A stretch of 64,000 nucleotides of DNA from CAYNJG01 sp965216885 (GCA_965216885.1 OZ244208.1:744001-808000); one strand, 5' to 3'; shown: positions 23,260 through 33,276, counted from the stretch's first letter. Translations and numbers: made by a program. The notes: generated from the sequence alone by a model not told the origin.

Positions 23260-25398
23260 CTAGATGGCCTCTAACATTTCTCGGTTGGGACCGGGCGTAG
23301 AGTCTTTCGCCTTGCCGGTTGACTGCGGTGCGCGAAACACGTCATCGTGTTTAATAACGTAGGAAAGATTGATCTTCGAATCGTTGGGAACTTCGTGATA
23401 CGCAACCACCGCCAACTCCGGCAACGCCCTGGACAGGCACTGTCGTAGCGGTCGGCGTAGAGGGCCATCGGTCAGGACCACAACGTCCTTGCCTGCGTTG
23501 TTGGCCTGCTGCCAGTTTGTATTGATTTCGCCAATGAGACGTTCCATTGGATCGGGCATCAGGGCCAACTTGCCTTCATGCAGGGATTCGCGGAACTTTG
23601 CTTCCAGTTGGGGATCACAGATCATCGCGGTGACCTGATCGTCGTCTCCGCGGTATCGATCAAGGATGTCACGCGAAAGTTGGTGGCGAACCAGTTCGAC
23701 AAGGTCGGCAGGATTCTTGATCTGGTGTCCGTGCTGAACGACGACTTCAAGAATACGAGTGAAGTTGGTGATGGGAACGTGTTCTTCCAGCAGCAGGACA
23801 ACGACCTGATGCAGGTCGCCCATGCGAATTACTTCGGGTCGCAGTTCGTCGACGATCGTGGGGGCCGACTCCCGGACCTTGTCGATAAGCTTGCGAAGGT
23901 CTTCACGGCTGAGCAATTCATGTGCGTGTTTGCGAAGCACTTCTCCAAGGTGAGTGATCATTACGGTGGAACCGTCGACCACGGTGTAGCCCTGAATTTC
24001 GGCTCGTTGTCGCGAGTTGGGTGATATCCATTTGGCCGGCAGCTGGAATGCCGGATCGTGAGAGTCGAGTCCCGCAAGGTCTCCTCGAGCCGTACCGGGA
24101 TTGATGGCCAGCAAGTCGTGTTCACGCAGTTCGAACTTTGCAATTTCACGCCCGTTGATCATGATGCGGTAGGCATCTGCGGACAGGTTGATGTTGTCCC
24201 GGATCCGGATCGCGGGAATCCAGGTGCCGTGCTTGCTGGCCATGTCCGTCCGCAGGCTGCCGATTCGTTCGGCCAGTCCCTTGCCGTGCTTGGCTTCGAC
24301 CAGAGGAATCAGCCGAATGCCAATTTCGACGCAGATGCGATCGGTCTGCAAGAACTGATCGAGATGATCCTGCTGGGATGTCTCCGCCGTCTTTTGCGGT
24401 TCGCTTTGGTCCGGTTCGTCTGCTTTGGCGGCCGTCGTTTTTTCTTTGCCCCGCAGTCGCCAGGTGTAGACCAGTCCGCCGGAAAGGATCAGGAACGGTA
24501 GCTTGGGAAGTCCCGGAGTAAAGGCAACGAAGAACAGGATGATAGCTCCGATGAGCAGTGCATTGGTGTTTCTGAAAAGCTGTTGGCCAATCTCGTCACC
24601 AAGACTGATTTTCGACGTCGCTTTCGTGACGAGGATACCGGCAGTGGTTGCAATGATGAGGGCCGGGATTTGTGTGACCAGACCGTCACCTACGGTCAGG
24701 ATGGAGTATCGTCGGGCGGCTTCCAGGATTCCCACGCCATTGGTCATCCCCAGCACGACGCCACCAACAAGGTTGATCCCCGTAATCACGAGTCCGGCGA
24801 TTGCGTCACCGCGGACGAACTTGCTGGCACCGTCCATCGCCCCGTAGAACTCGGCTTCCTGTGCCAGGGATTCACGTCGGGTTCGGGCTGTCTCTTCATC
24901 GATAGCGCCGGACGTCATCTCGGCGTCGATGGCCATCTGTTTACCGGGCAGAGCATCCAGCGTAAATCTCGCCGCAACTTCCGAGACGCGCGTGGCACCC
25001 TTGGTGATCACGATGAACTGAATCACGATCAGAATCAGGAAGATCACCAGGCCGACGATAATATTGCCGCCAACCACGAAACCACCGAACGTGGAAACGA
25101 TCTTGCCGGCGTCGCCATTGAGCAGAATCAGTCGGGTCGTTGCGACGTTCAGTGAAAGTCGCCCGAGCGTCAGCAGCAATAGCAGCGATGGGAAAACGGA
25201 GATCTCCAGCGGCTTGGTGACGCCGATCGTGATCAACAACAGCAGGATGGAAATCGCAAGATTGGTTGCCAGCAACATGTCCAGCAGGACCGGCGGCAGC
25301 GGGACCAGAATAACAACGAGAACACCGAGCAATCCCATCGAGAGCAGGGTTTCGCTCTGGAGATAAATTTTCGGCGATGCGTTGGCGGTACCATCCAT
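23260..25398 (-). CDS. flhA: Flagellar export gate protein FlhA
   Basis: A 712-residue protein: about eight transmembrane helices in the first 320 residues, then a large cytoplasmic domain that binds export chaperones. Diagnostic segments include the FHIPEP-family stretch RFTLDALPGKQMAIDAE (~150-165) and IRIRDNINLSADAYRIMINGREIA (~400). Part of the type III export gate with FliP, FliQ, FliR and FlhB. Lies downstream of fliM. Confidence 0.97.
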   Translation of the reverse strand: MDGTANASPKIYLQSETLLSMGLLGVLVVILVPLPPVLLDMLLATNLAISILLLLITIGVTKPLEISVFPSLLLLLTLGRLSLNVATTRLILLNGDAGKIVSTFGGFVVGGNIIVGLVIFLILIVIQFIVITKGATRVSEVAARFTLDALPGKQMAIDAEMTSGAIDEETARTRRESLAQEAEFYGAMDGASKFVRGDAIAGLVITGINLVGGVVLGMTNGVGILEAARRYSILTVGDGLVTQIPALIIATTAGILVTKATSKISLGDEIGQQLFRNTNALLIGAIILFFVAFTPGLPKLPFLILSGGLVYTWRLRGKEKTTAAKADEPDQSEPQKTAETSQQDHLDQFLQTDRICVEIGIRLIPLVEAKHGKGLAERIGSLRTDMASKHGTWIPAIRIRDNINLSADAYRIMINGREIAKFELREHDLLAINPGTARGDLAGLDSHDPAFQLPAKWISPNSRQRAEIQGYTVVDGSTVMITHLGEVLRKHAHELLSREDLRKLIDKVRESAPTIVDELRPEVIRMGDLHQVVVLLLEEHVPITNFTRILEVVVQHGHQIKNPADLVELVRHQLSRDILDRYRGDDDQVTAMICDPQLEAKFRESLHEGKLALMPDPMERLIGEINTNWQQANNAGKDVVVLTDGPLRRPLRQCLSRALPELAVVAYHEVPNDSKINLSYVIKHDDVFRAPQSTGKAKDSTPGPNREMLEAI

Positions 25399-25412
25399 GG
25401 CAACCGGCCTTT

Positions 25413-26264
25413 CTAGTCTTCGATTGAATTAATCTGATAAGCGTGTCGGTTTCCAATCTTCCCAGGCCAACCGACATATTTGTCGATGCCACCAACGGTT
25501 GCCGCCAGCGGTTTGTTGATAGGTTGCTCCAACACCAGCACGTCACCCGGTTTCAAATCAGCCAACGCGGACATCTTGAGTGTGCGTTTCCCCAGCAGCA
25601 CGACGACGTCCACTGGCAATTCCGTCACCAGCCGTTCGACATCGGCCGAAGTTCCCTGTTCGGAAGCATTCGCCTGGGATGACCGCATTGCGATCGCATC
25701 CATCGACGCGGCGGTCGTAACCCATTCGACCAGACCCTCGCGGAAAGGAGCCTTCAGGGCGAACTTGGCAACCACCAACTCGCATTCATCCGGAACGTCC
25801 ATGATCAGGTCTTTCCAGATTCCCGCTTCACCCGTGCTGATATCGGCGCCAGCCAGCGGAGGCTGCGTTTCGTGCATGGATGTAACGAAGTCTTCGATCA
25901 GTTTTCGTTGGACGGCGGCTTCGATGTCCGATAACGCACGCTCTTCGGTTTCGGCAGCCGGGTCCGCGCCCACGAGGCTGCTGACAAGGTTCAGGCCCAC
26001 CGACTGTGGAACCATCATCATGCCATGCGATTCATCGGGTCCTGTCGAAACGCGATAGCCGCTGCCGGCACCTTCGTACCGGGCTGCCAATTCTTTGCCG
26101 AGGCAGAAGTCAAAGCCAGCCTGTTCGATTTCGAATTCGAATCCGAAGTGTGGCGCCCAGCGTTCGTTCGTGGAACGCACGATGCGCGCATGCCAGTCGC
26201 CGATCGCCGTTTCGACGAATTCGGGCAGTCGGCCAGGTTTTCGGAAATCGAACGCCTCCATCAT
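25413..26264 (-). CDS. fliM: Flagellar switch protein FliM (short N terminus)
   Basis: A 283-residue FliM. It begins directly at FDFRKPGR, the start of the conserved middle domain, and ends in a SPOA domain (~200-280). Residues 1-8 leave no room for the N-terminal LSQxEIDALL segment that binds CheY-P in other FliM proteins. The ATG at 26264 overlaps the fliL stop, so an upstream start is excluded in this frame. With FliG and FliN it forms the C ring. The gap suggests switching or braking not driven by ordinary CheY. Confidence 0.88.
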   Translation of the reverse strand: MMEAFDFRKPGRLPEFVETAIGDWHARIVRSTNERWAPHFGFEFEIEQAGFDFCLGKELAARYEGAGSGYRVSTGPDESHGMMMVPQSVGLNLVSSLVGADPAAETEERALSDIEAAVQRKLIEDFVTSMHETQPPLAGADISTGEAGIWKDLIMDVPDECELVVAKFALKAPFREGLVEWVTTAASMDAIAMRSSQANASEQGTSADVERLVTELPVDVVVLLGKRTLKMSALADLKPGDVLVLEQPINKPLAATVGGIDKYVGWPGKIGNRHAYQINSIED

Positions 26265-26755
26265 TGAATCTGAAACTCCTCGAACAGAATGTCCTGCACT
26301 TCTTCGATGCCGTCCGGTGCAATGATCTGATTGAACTTGTTCTGGATGTCACGGCGCAACGCATTTTGTCCGGCGGCACCACGAATGTCGGCCATCTGCT
26401 TGTCCGAGATGTAGCTGATCAACCAGCTGCGCAGTACGGAGTGTTGCTTGGTGATCGTTTCGACGAGTTCGGTCTCTTTCTCACCAGAGATCTGCAACGT
26501 GATCTTCAGGCGGAGATAGCGAGCCAGTTCGCCTTCATCAAGGTTGGCGACGATTTCGCCAAACTCGTGGAATGCCGGCGGTATGGCCTCGACGACCTCC
26601 TCGGTGTCTCCGTTGATCATAGCTGGCACGTAGGCAGCGATTGCAAAACCGGCGGCGCCCGAGATCAAACCGACGATTGCAGGAACGGCGATTGCGAGCA
26701 TCAGCCCGGAATTCTTTTTGGGTGCTTCGTCCTCTTTTGCTTCTTCGTCAGCCAT
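26261..26755 (-). CDS. fliL: Flagellar basal-body protein FliL
   Basis: A 164-residue protein with a short acidic cytoplasmic N terminus, one membrane helix (~18-42) and a periplasmic domain with the FliL pattern RYLRLKITLQISGEKE. It surrounds the stator in other bacteria. It is translationally coupled to fliM. Confidence 0.92.
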   Translation of the reverse strand: MADEEAKEDEAPKKNSGLMLAIAVPAIVGLISGAAGFAIAAYVPAMINGDTEEVVEAIPPAFHEFGEIVANLDEGELARYLRLKITLQISGEKETELVETITKQHSVLRSWLISYISDKQMADIRGAAGQNALRRDIQNKFNQIIAPDGIEEVQDILFEEFQIQ

Positions 26756-26788
26756 CAGCTTCTCCTTCTCCTTCCGAAGTGAAACGAA

Positions 26789-27607
26789 TTAACGATTCAA
26801 ACGGGACCGACTGGCGGTCTGGGTACGTCGTTGTTTCTGAAGTCGTGATGTGAGTTCGGCCAGCAGCGTGGGATCCTTGAGCGAGTCGAGGATCTTGGCA
26901 GCGTTCCGCTCCTCCATCTTCTGCAACATGGTCAACGCATAGTCGATGCGGCCATCATTGGCGAATTCCCGGAGGACATCCGCCGCGATTTCCGGACTCA
27001 TGGATTCGATCAGTCCGGCGGCCTGTTTTTCGTTCGCGGCCTTGTCCTCGGGGGTCTGACCGGTCTCCTTCTCGAATTCCTCGCGGTTCTTGTCCAGCGT
27101 CTCGCGTTCTGTTTTCAGTGCCGTGCTCTGTTGTTTGATTTGAGCCAGCAGCGACTCGCCAGCCGTGAGCGTATCGTTGACATGGGCCAGCAAGCCTTCC
27201 ATTTCGGCGTGGCGGGCTTCCATGTCCGAGTATTCAAGCTGCATGCGCTTTTCCCGTTCGTCCAGGGCGGCTTCCCGGGCCTTCAGTTTTTCCATGCGCT
27301 CGCGGTTAATGACACCGAACCGAAAGATCTCCTCGGCGCTGATTGGCTTGGAGGGGACGGGCGTCGGCAAGGGCTCGTCGGGGCCGGTGGATGTCGCATC
27401 CGCAACGACGGGTTCGGGTGTGACATCGAAGCTGGGTAATGGCGGCAGCGTGAAACCGGCTGCGTCGCCAGCGTCCTCCGCGACCACGGCTTCGTCGGCC
27501 TTCTCTGCTTCGGCCGCGAGTTGCATCTGCGTGAAGTACCACGCACCGACCGCCCCAAGGGCGAACAGGCAGACTCCAAACAGCGTGTACAGGAACGTCT
27601 TGATCAT
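26789..27607 (-). CDS. MotE-like membrane coiled-coil protein
   Basis: A 272-residue protein: one N-terminal membrane helix (~5-25), a Pro-rich spacer, a coiled coil (~110-200) and a C-terminal helical domain with ESMSPEIAADVLREFANDGRIDYALTMLQKMEERNAAKIL, which resembles the MgtE-N/FliG-like repeat of MotE chaperones. In this slot between fliJ and fliL such proteins assist the flagellar stator or motor. Start overlaps the fliJ stop. Confidence 0.75.
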   Translation of the reverse strand: MIKTFLYTLFGVCLFALGAVGAWYFTQMQLAAEAEKADEAVVAEDAGDAAGFTLPPLPSFDVTPEPVVADATSTGPDEPLPTPVPSKPISAEEIFRFGVINRERMEKLKAREAALDEREKRMQLEYSDMEARHAEMEGLLAHVNDTLTAGESLLAQIKQQSTALKTERETLDKNREEFEKETGQTPEDKAANEKQAAGLIESMSPEIAADVLREFANDGRIDYALTMLQKMEERNAAKILDSLKDPTLLAELTSRLQKQRRTQTASRSRLNR

Positions 27608-28071
27608 TCAGTTGTTCCTTCCGGCTGATAGAGTTGCTGTTCGAAGGCCTCGCGATATTCGAGACCCAACATTCGCAGTTCCAGTTCGTGTTCCGCTTTG
27701 CGCTGTTCGTTGGAAGTGAATTCGGCAAAAGCCGTATCCCGCATTGATTCCCATGCCTTTATTTTTCCGTCCAGTTGGCGATGGTGTTTCACCAGTTCCG
27801 AATGGTTCTTCGCCAACTCAGCCTCCCGGTGGCCGACTTGCTCGATCTGCCGTTGCACGATCAGGCTTGACGATTGAATGTCCATAATGTCGATGGGTAT
27901 TCCGGTTTTGATGCGTTGGCTGATGCCAGCCAGTTCCTGTCTCAGTTCATCCAGCAGTTTGCGAGTCTCCGCAATGCGTGCCGCCGACATCTGAAGTGCA
28001 GCTTCTGACTGCACCTTTTGTTGGTGTTTGAGTCGCAGTAATCGATCCAGTGGGTAATGGAAGCGCTTCAT
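27604..28071 (-). CDS. fliJ: Flagellar export chaperone FliJ
   Basis: A 155-residue, almost wholly coiled-coil protein starting MKRFHYPLDRLLRLK, the FliJ N-terminal pattern. FliJ forms the stalk of the FliI ATPase and links it to FlhA. It directly follows fliI. Confidence 0.88.
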   Translation of the reverse strand: MKRFHYPLDRLLRLKHQQKVQSEAALQMSAARIAETRKLLDELRQELAGISQRIKTGIPIDIMDIQSSSLIVQRQIEQVGHREAELAKNHSELVKHHRQLDGKIKAWESMRDTAFAEFTSNEQRKAEHELELRMLGLEYREAFEQQLYQPEGTTE

Positions 28072-28074
28072 TTA

Positions 28075-29400
28075 TCAGAATGTCCATTTTCTCGCAAACT
28101 GGTTCATCGCAGCCAGCGTCTCTTCAATGTTGGCTTTCGAACCGATTGGCTGGTGGACAAACTGCCTGACTACCGGCTCCAGCGCGAGGGCACGATCGAC
28201 GATTGGCGAGCTGCCAGATTCGTAGGCGCCAACTCGCACGAGGTCTTCGACTTCCGAAAGTGTCGCCAGCATGTGACGCATGCGACGAGCTTCTTCCTGT
28301 TGTTGCGGAGTGGTGACTTCGCGGCTCACACGACTGACACTGCGGCCGACGTCGATCGCCGGGAACTGACCTTTCTCGGCCAACTTGCGACTGAGGACAA
28401 TGTGCCCATCGACGATCGAACGGACCGCGTCCGTGACGGGCTCATCAAGGTCGTCTCCATCCACCAGTACGGTAATCAGGCCTGTAATAGAGCCCTCTGG
28501 CGATGTTCCCAGTTGTTCGAGGAACGAAGCCAGCAGCTGAAATACACTGGGCGTGTAGCCTCGCGAACTTGGTGGTTCACCCAGCGAGAGTCCAATCTCT
28601 CGTTGTGCCATCGCCAATCGCGTGATGCTGTCAATCATCAGCAGCACGTTCTTCCCCTGCCGGCGAAAACCATCGGCAATCGTCATTGCAGACAGGGCCG
28701 CTTTCACTCGCATCAACGCCGCTTCTTCGGAAGTGGTCACGATCACGACGGACTTCTCCAGCCCTGTTCCCAGGCAGTCATCCAGAAACGGACGCACTTC
28801 CCTGCCCCGTTCGCCGATCAGCGCAACCACGTTGACGTCGGCTTCCGAACCGCGAGCAATTTCTCCCAAAAGAGTACTTTTTCCTACGCCGCTACCAGCC
28901 ATCAAGGCAACACGCTGACCGCGTCCGCAGGTGATCAGTCCATCGATGGCTCTTTGGCCGGTTACGAATCGTTCTGAAATTCGCGGGCGTGACATCGATG
29001 ATGGCGTTGATTGCTGCACCGGGATATTTCGGCAACCTTCGATGGGGCCACGGCCATCGATCGGCTCACCCAGGCCATCCAGTACGCGACCCAACAGTGG
29101 GTCACCGAAGGCCACGTCCATTTTGCGTCCGAGTCCAACCACAAGGTCGCCGGGGCGAAGTCCGTGAGGTGACCGGAACGGCAACAACTGCGATACGCCC
29201 TGTTGGAATCCAACGACCTCAGCGAGTACCGGTTCGCTCTTTTGCGGCCTAATCTCACACAGCTCACCGAGTTCGGCGTCCAGCGTCGTTGTCAGTAGCC
29301 CCCGCGCGCCGGTGAGTTTTCCGGCGGACCGAAATGCGGTCGCTTCGAACAGCTTGTCGAGTTGTAGCGGTTCAAGACCGGTTTCAAGACCAGGCATCAT
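28075..29400 (-). CDS. fliI: Flagellum-specific ATPase FliI
   Basis: A 441-residue F1-beta-like ATPase. Walker A is GSGVGKST (~164-171), Walker B is VLLMIDSITRLA, and the conserved ALIGERGREVRPF is present. It powers type III export with FliH and FliJ. Two adjacent ATGs (29400 and 29397) follow an AAAGG ribosome site, so the exact start may be one codon off. The start overlaps the end of fliH by 17 bases. Confidence 0.96.
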   Translation of the reverse strand: MMPGLETGLEPLQLDKLFEATAFRSAGKLTGARGLLTTTLDAELGELCEIRPQKSEPVLAEVVGFQQGVSQLLPFRSPHGLRPGDLVVGLGRKMDVAFGDPLLGRVLDGLGEPIDGRGPIEGCRNIPVQQSTPSSMSRPRISERFVTGQRAIDGLITCGRGQRVALMAGSGVGKSTLLGEIARGSEADVNVVALIGERGREVRPFLDDCLGTGLEKSVVIVTTSEEAALMRVKAALSAMTIADGFRRQGKNVLLMIDSITRLAMAQREIGLSLGEPPSSRGYTPSVFQLLASFLEQLGTSPEGSITGLITVLVDGDDLDEPVTDAVRSIVDGHIVLSRKLAEKGQFPAIDVGRSVSRVSREVTTPQQQEEARRMRHMLATLSEVEDLVRVGAYESGSSPIVDRALALEPVVRQFVHQPIGSKANIEETLAAMNQFARKWTF

Positions 29401-29974
29401 CAATACCTTTCTTGAGCAGTCGTTCTGCGTCGTCCAGTCGTTGCTCGATTGTCGACAAGAGTTGCTTCTGGCCCTGTGTCGCAATGCAGCTGCCTCGCTG
29501 CAAGGCTGGATCGGCGACCAACTCCAGTTGTTGGACGATCGTTGCCGTGGTCGACTCCTCCTGCAACGCCGACAGGTCTTCCGGGTTCAGGCGAACGGAG
29601 ATCGCGGCGTTGCCTTCGTCAAGCTGCCCCGCAAGTTTCGACAGTAGGGGTTCAAGGTTGAACTGTCCGGCGTCCACGGCCTGTCCGACGATGTGCCGGG
29701 CAATGCTGGTTCCCAATGACACGGCCATCGCCCGCAGTTCCTCGACTTGAATCTTCTGCGATGACGAATAGTCGTCGACCGACCGGGCGATGTTCGCGAG
29801 CAACCTCTCGATCTTCTGTGGGTCGATCGTCGGGACGGGCGGTGCCGGTTCGGCTGGCTTGGCCTCCGCCGTGGGAGCGGTTGTGTTACGTGGAGTTGAC
29901 GATGGGACGCCGCGCAGGCGCACGTCGGTCAACAATCGATGGAAGTGATATCGTTCGTTCTGGGTGGCAGTCAT
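29384..29974 (-). CDS. fliH: Flagellar assembly protein FliH
   Basis: A 196-residue protein with a Pro/Ala-rich N-terminal region and a helical C-terminal part (~70-195) resembling FliH/V-ATPase E subunits (IVGQAVDAGQFNLEPLLSKL, ISVRLNPEDL). It regulates FliI. Identified largely by position between fliG and fliI plus this pattern. Confidence 0.85.
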   Translation of the reverse strand: MTATQNERYHFHRLLTDVRLRGVPSSTPRNTTAPTAEAKPAEPAPPVPTIDPQKIERLLANIARSVDDYSSSQKIQVEELRAMAVSLGTSIARHIVGQAVDAGQFNLEPLLSKLAGQLDEGNAAISVRLNPEDLSALQEESTTATIVQQLELVADPALQRGSCIATQGQKQLLSTIEQRLDDAERLLKKGIDDAWS

Positions 29975-30927
29975 TCTTCTTCCATCTCCAGATCCCCTTT
30001 GGCATCCAGCTCGGCGACCGCATTGCAGACGCTCTGTCGCGCGATTTCCTGCTCTTCTTTGGTGATCTTGCCAAGGAATTCCATCTCTTCGACCATCGTG
30101 GCACGAGCTCGCTTGGACATGTTGGACAGGATCTTGTCGATGATTCCCTGGTCGCCGTCCTTCATGGCCACCGCGAGCGTGGCAGAGTCGATTTCGCCCA
30201 GCAGCCCCTGAATGGATCGGTCGGTCACCAGCAGCAGGTCGTCGAAGACATAGAGCTTCTGCGAGACTGCCTCGGCGGTTTCCTCATCTTCTTCTCGCAG
30301 CTTTTCCATCATGGTTGTGCGGCTGCCGCGATCCATCTTTCGCAGCATTTCCGCCAACCTCTCGATTGCTGCCGACGTTGGGTCGATGGGCTTCTTGCGG
30401 TCGAACAATCGACCTTTGGCAAAGGCAGCTCGCGCGATGCAATGACGAATGGATTCTGCAACGACCGGTGGTGACTGGAGATGCAAGAACACTTGCGAAC
30501 CCAATTCACCTTCCAACTCTTCGATGACGGCTGCGGCCTGATCGGCTTCCATGCTATTCAGCACGGTGGCCGTCGTGCGTGGGCTCTCTTCGTTAAAGAC
30601 CTGCGCAAGTTGGGCGACGGAAAGTTGAGCCAGATCGTGAAACGGGTCGTCGGTGGCTTCTGCGGGCGGCAGGTCTTCGTCCGCAGCTTCGTCCGCGTCG
30701 GACTTGCCCGGCAGGTCGCTTGAAACGAGTGAAAGAAAGCGGTCGAACTCGTCGAGTACCGCGTCGACTTCGTACGCTTCCGGCGGATTTTCATTGATCC
30801 CGTTCAGCACGCCGCGAACTTTCGCTGCCTGTGTTTCTGGCAGGTTTTCCAACAGCGCGTTGGAAACGTCCTCGCCGAGAAAGTTCAGCAGGATGCCGAT
30901 TCGGGTTTGTGCAGTTTCACCGTTCAC
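29971..30927 (-). CDS. fliG: Flagellar motor switch protein FliG
   Basis: A 318-residue protein with the three FliG armadillo-like domains: an N-terminal FliF-binding domain starting GILLNFLGED, a middle domain with LAQVFNEESPRTTATVLNSM (the E/SPRT position equals the EHPQ motif), and a C-terminal torque domain with FDDLLLVTDRSIQGLLGEID. The EHPQ motif is replaced by ESPR, a divergence of note. Four-base overlap with fliH. Confidence 0.95.
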   Translation of the reverse strand: MNGETAQTRIGILLNFLGEDVSNALLENLPETQAAKVRGVLNGINENPPEAYEVDAVLDEFDRFLSLVSSDLPGKSDADEAADEDLPPAEATDDPFHDLAQLSVAQLAQVFNEESPRTTATVLNSMEADQAAAVIEELEGELGSQVFLHLQSPPVVAESIRHCIARAAFAKGRLFDRKKPIDPTSAAIERLAEMLRKMDRGSRTTMMEKLREEDEETAEAVSQKLYVFDDLLLVTDRSIQGLLGEIDSATLAVAMKDGDQGIIDKILSNMSKRARATMVEEMEFLGKITKEEQEIARQSVCNAVAELDAKGDLEMEEE

Positions 30928-30949
30928 TGTTCGTTCCTGTCAGGCTCCC

Positions 30950-32482
30950 TCAGGCGGCTTTCTTCACGGTGGCGTTGTCGTCGGCGTCACCCATCCATGC
31001 GGAGAGGATTTTCGAGACGGCCTCGGGATTCTGTTGGATTTGATCCGTCATCTTGGAGAGCACCTGTGCACGTTGCGTCTCCGGATCGGTACGATCAACC
31101 ACGACTGTGACGGGCTTCATTTTTCGCAAGGCGAGGTTTAGAACCAGCAGCGCCACGATTGCCGCGAGTCCCAGGGAGCTGTGGCGAATCAGGGTGGTCG
31201 CCATTTCCCACTGGTTGATGCCCGCCAGTGTTTCGTCGATCTGTTGGTCGGTGTTCAGAGCGAACGTGCTGGAAATCACCTTGATCTTGTCGTTGCGTTC
31301 GTCCTTGAAACCGACAGCGAACTTGATGGTTTCCTCGATGTCCGCCAGCGTCGGGACGGTGGCGTCCGGGGCCGCGTTGGGATCGGGCGTCAGATCCACG
31401 GCTGCCGCGATCGTGAGTCGTTTGAGCGTACCGGCGACCTGCTTGGTCTGCTCCGTGGTCTCTGCGTTGAGGTACGTTGTGTCGATGGTTTCGCTTTCCT
31501 GCGAAGTACCAACGGCACCGTTTCCTGTGCCAACGGGATTCACGGCAAGGTTCGAACCGGTGCCGGCAGGACCGCTGGGTGTCTGAGCCTGCCCTGTGCT
31601 GTTTGAGGTTTCGATCTTCTCCTGCCCCTTGACCTTAACGGAAGGGTCGTACGTTTTCGAATTGGTGGTGCGTTCGGTGAAGTCCACTTCCGCCGTTACC
31701 TTGACGACTGCCTTGCCCAGTCCCAGCATGGGTTCCAGCATCGATTCGGCCTTTGCGACCGCTTCGGCTTCGATTCGGTGTTGCATTTCCAGTCGTCCAA
31801 GGAAACCGCCATCGCCATCGGTGTTAGGCGTAATGGAGTTTCCATTGAGGTCGGTGACCGTGACCGATTCGGGAGTGAGCCCTTCGACACTGGCGGCAAC
31901 CATTTGCACGATCGATCGTGCCTGCGTGCGAGTGATGGAGGCCGATGGGCGGACACCAATTACAACGCTGGCGGTGGTAGGCTGCTGATCGCGGATCATG
32001 GGCGTCCACTTGGGTTGTGCAATGTGGACGTCTGCACTGCTGATGGCCCTCATGCGAAGAATGCTCTGTTCCAGTTGAGCTTCCTTGGCACGTAGCAGGC
32101 GGTGGTGTGTTTGCGAGGAACCGTCAAAGATCGACGAGCCCATGCCGCTGGCTTCCGGGGACACGCCACTGGCACCCAGTTGGTCGCTGGCTGCCAGTCG
32201 TGCTTCGCTCCAGCGCGAGTTGGGAACCATGACGGCCGACCCGGCAAAGTCGGTCTTGTTGGGGATGCTATTCGTATTCAGGGCACTGACGATATTGGCC
32301 GCTTCCGTGGGACTGAGGTTCGTCGCCAACGCGATGTACTGCGGCTGCGCAGACCAGTAGCCCACGCCGGACACGACCGTGATAGAGATCAATGCGACCA
32401 ATACGATCGCAGCCCGACCAGCAGGGGTCGAGCGATTCCAGTGTGTCTTGATTTGTTCGATGATGCCGTTCAGCGTGTCCAT
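30950..32482 (-). CDS. fliF: MS-ring protein FliF
   Basis: A 510-residue protein with membrane helices near residues 22-45 and 440-460, ring-building motifs between (LSPTEAANIVSALN, RALEGELARSI-like LLRAKEAQLEQSILRM) and the cytoplasmic C-terminal FliG-binding tail. The base of the flagellum and export gate housing. Confidence 0.95.
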   Translation of the reverse strand: MDTLNGIIEQIKTHWNRSTPAGRAAIVLVALISITVVSGVGYWSAQPQYIALATNLSPTEAANIVSALNTNSIPNKTDFAGSAVMVPNSRWSEARLAASDQLGASGVSPEASGMGSSIFDGSSQTHHRLLRAKEAQLEQSILRMRAISSADVHIAQPKWTPMIRDQQPTTASVVIGVRPSASITRTQARSIVQMVAASVEGLTPESVTVTDLNGNSITPNTDGDGGFLGRLEMQHRIEAEAVAKAESMLEPMLGLGKAVVKVTAEVDFTERTTNSKTYDPSVKVKGQEKIETSNSTGQAQTPSGPAGTGSNLAVNPVGTGNGAVGTSQESETIDTTYLNAETTEQTKQVAGTLKRLTIAAAVDLTPDPNAAPDATVPTLADIEETIKFAVGFKDERNDKIKVISSTFALNTDQQIDETLAGINQWEMATTLIRHSSLGLAAIVALLVLNLALRKMKPVTVVVDRTDPETQRAQVLSKMTDQIQQNPEAVSKILSAWMGDADDNATVKKAA

Positions 32483-32492
32483 CGATTACCCC

Positions 32493-32831
32493 CTACAGTT
32501 GCATCCGCGAAATTTCCTGGTATGCCTCGGTCACCTTGTTTCGGACTTCCATCAGAAATCGAAACGAGAGATCGGCCTTCGCAACCGACAGCACAACGTT
32601 GTGAATATTGTCTACGTTGCCGCTCATCAAATCCTTCATCGCCGCGTCGGCGGTCGATTGATCTGCGTTGGCGGACTGGACCACGTTCTGCACGACATCC
32701 ATGAACGTCGTTTCACCGGACGCCTCTTGCGCTTGTGCACCGGGTTTCAGCGGTTGGCTGGCCGATGAGCCGGACCGAATTGCGTTGAGAGCATCAACTC
32801 CCTCGGCCTCTGAAATACGCGAAATACGCAT
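32493..32831 (-). CDS. fliE: Hook-basal body adaptor FliE
   Basis: A 112-residue protein with the FliE C-terminal pattern NVDNIHNVVLSVAKADLSFRFLMEVRNKVTEAYQEISRMQL. It joins the MS ring to the proximal rod. Tightly packed between flgC and fliF. Confidence 0.93.
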   Translation of the reverse strand: MRISRISEAEGVDALNAIRSGSSASQPLKPGAQAQEASGETTFMDVVQNVVQSANADQSTADAAMKDLMSGNVDNIHNVVLSVAKADLSFRFLMEVRNKVTEAYQEISRMQL

Positions 32832-32833
32832 GA

Positions 32834-33265
32834 CTAGATTCCCCGCAGTAGTTCGATTGCACTGTTGGCCATGTCGCGAAAGGAACGAAGAACTCGCAGG
32901 TTCGCTTCGTAACCGCGACTGGCCGTAATCAGGTCGACCATTTCGTTGGCCAGATTGACGTTGGGCATTTTCACGTAACCGTCATCATCTGCATCCGGGT
33001 GACCGGGTTGATAGATCATGGGGAACTCGGATTGATCCGGCTGGATCCCGACGACTTCGACGCCCGCCATTTCCTGATGACCCTTTAACGCATCCTGGTA
33101 GCTGGTTGCGAAGACGACTTCCTGTCGCTGATAGGGATTGCCGTTCTTGTCCCGCGTGGCGTTGGCGTTGGCAATGTTGTTCGCAATGACATCCATCCTC
33201 GCCCGCTCCGCCGAAAGGCCGGACGAGCTGATGTCGAACATCGATACGTTTGAATTGGTGTTCAT
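32834..33265 (-). CDS. flgC: Proximal rod protein FlgC
   Basis: A 143-residue rod protein with the N-terminal rod signature ISSSGLSAERARMDVIANNIANANAT and a C-terminal VDLITASRGYEANLRVLRSF helix, both standard for FlgC. Confidence 0.95.
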   Translation of the reverse strand: MNTNSNVSMFDISSSGLSAERARMDVIANNIANANATRDKNGNPYQRQEVVFATSYQDALKGHQEMAGVEVVGIQPDQSEFPMIYQPGHPDADDDGYVKMPNVNLANEMVDLITASRGYEANLRVLRSFRDMANSAIELLRGI

Positions 33266-33276
33266 GGTACGTTCGC

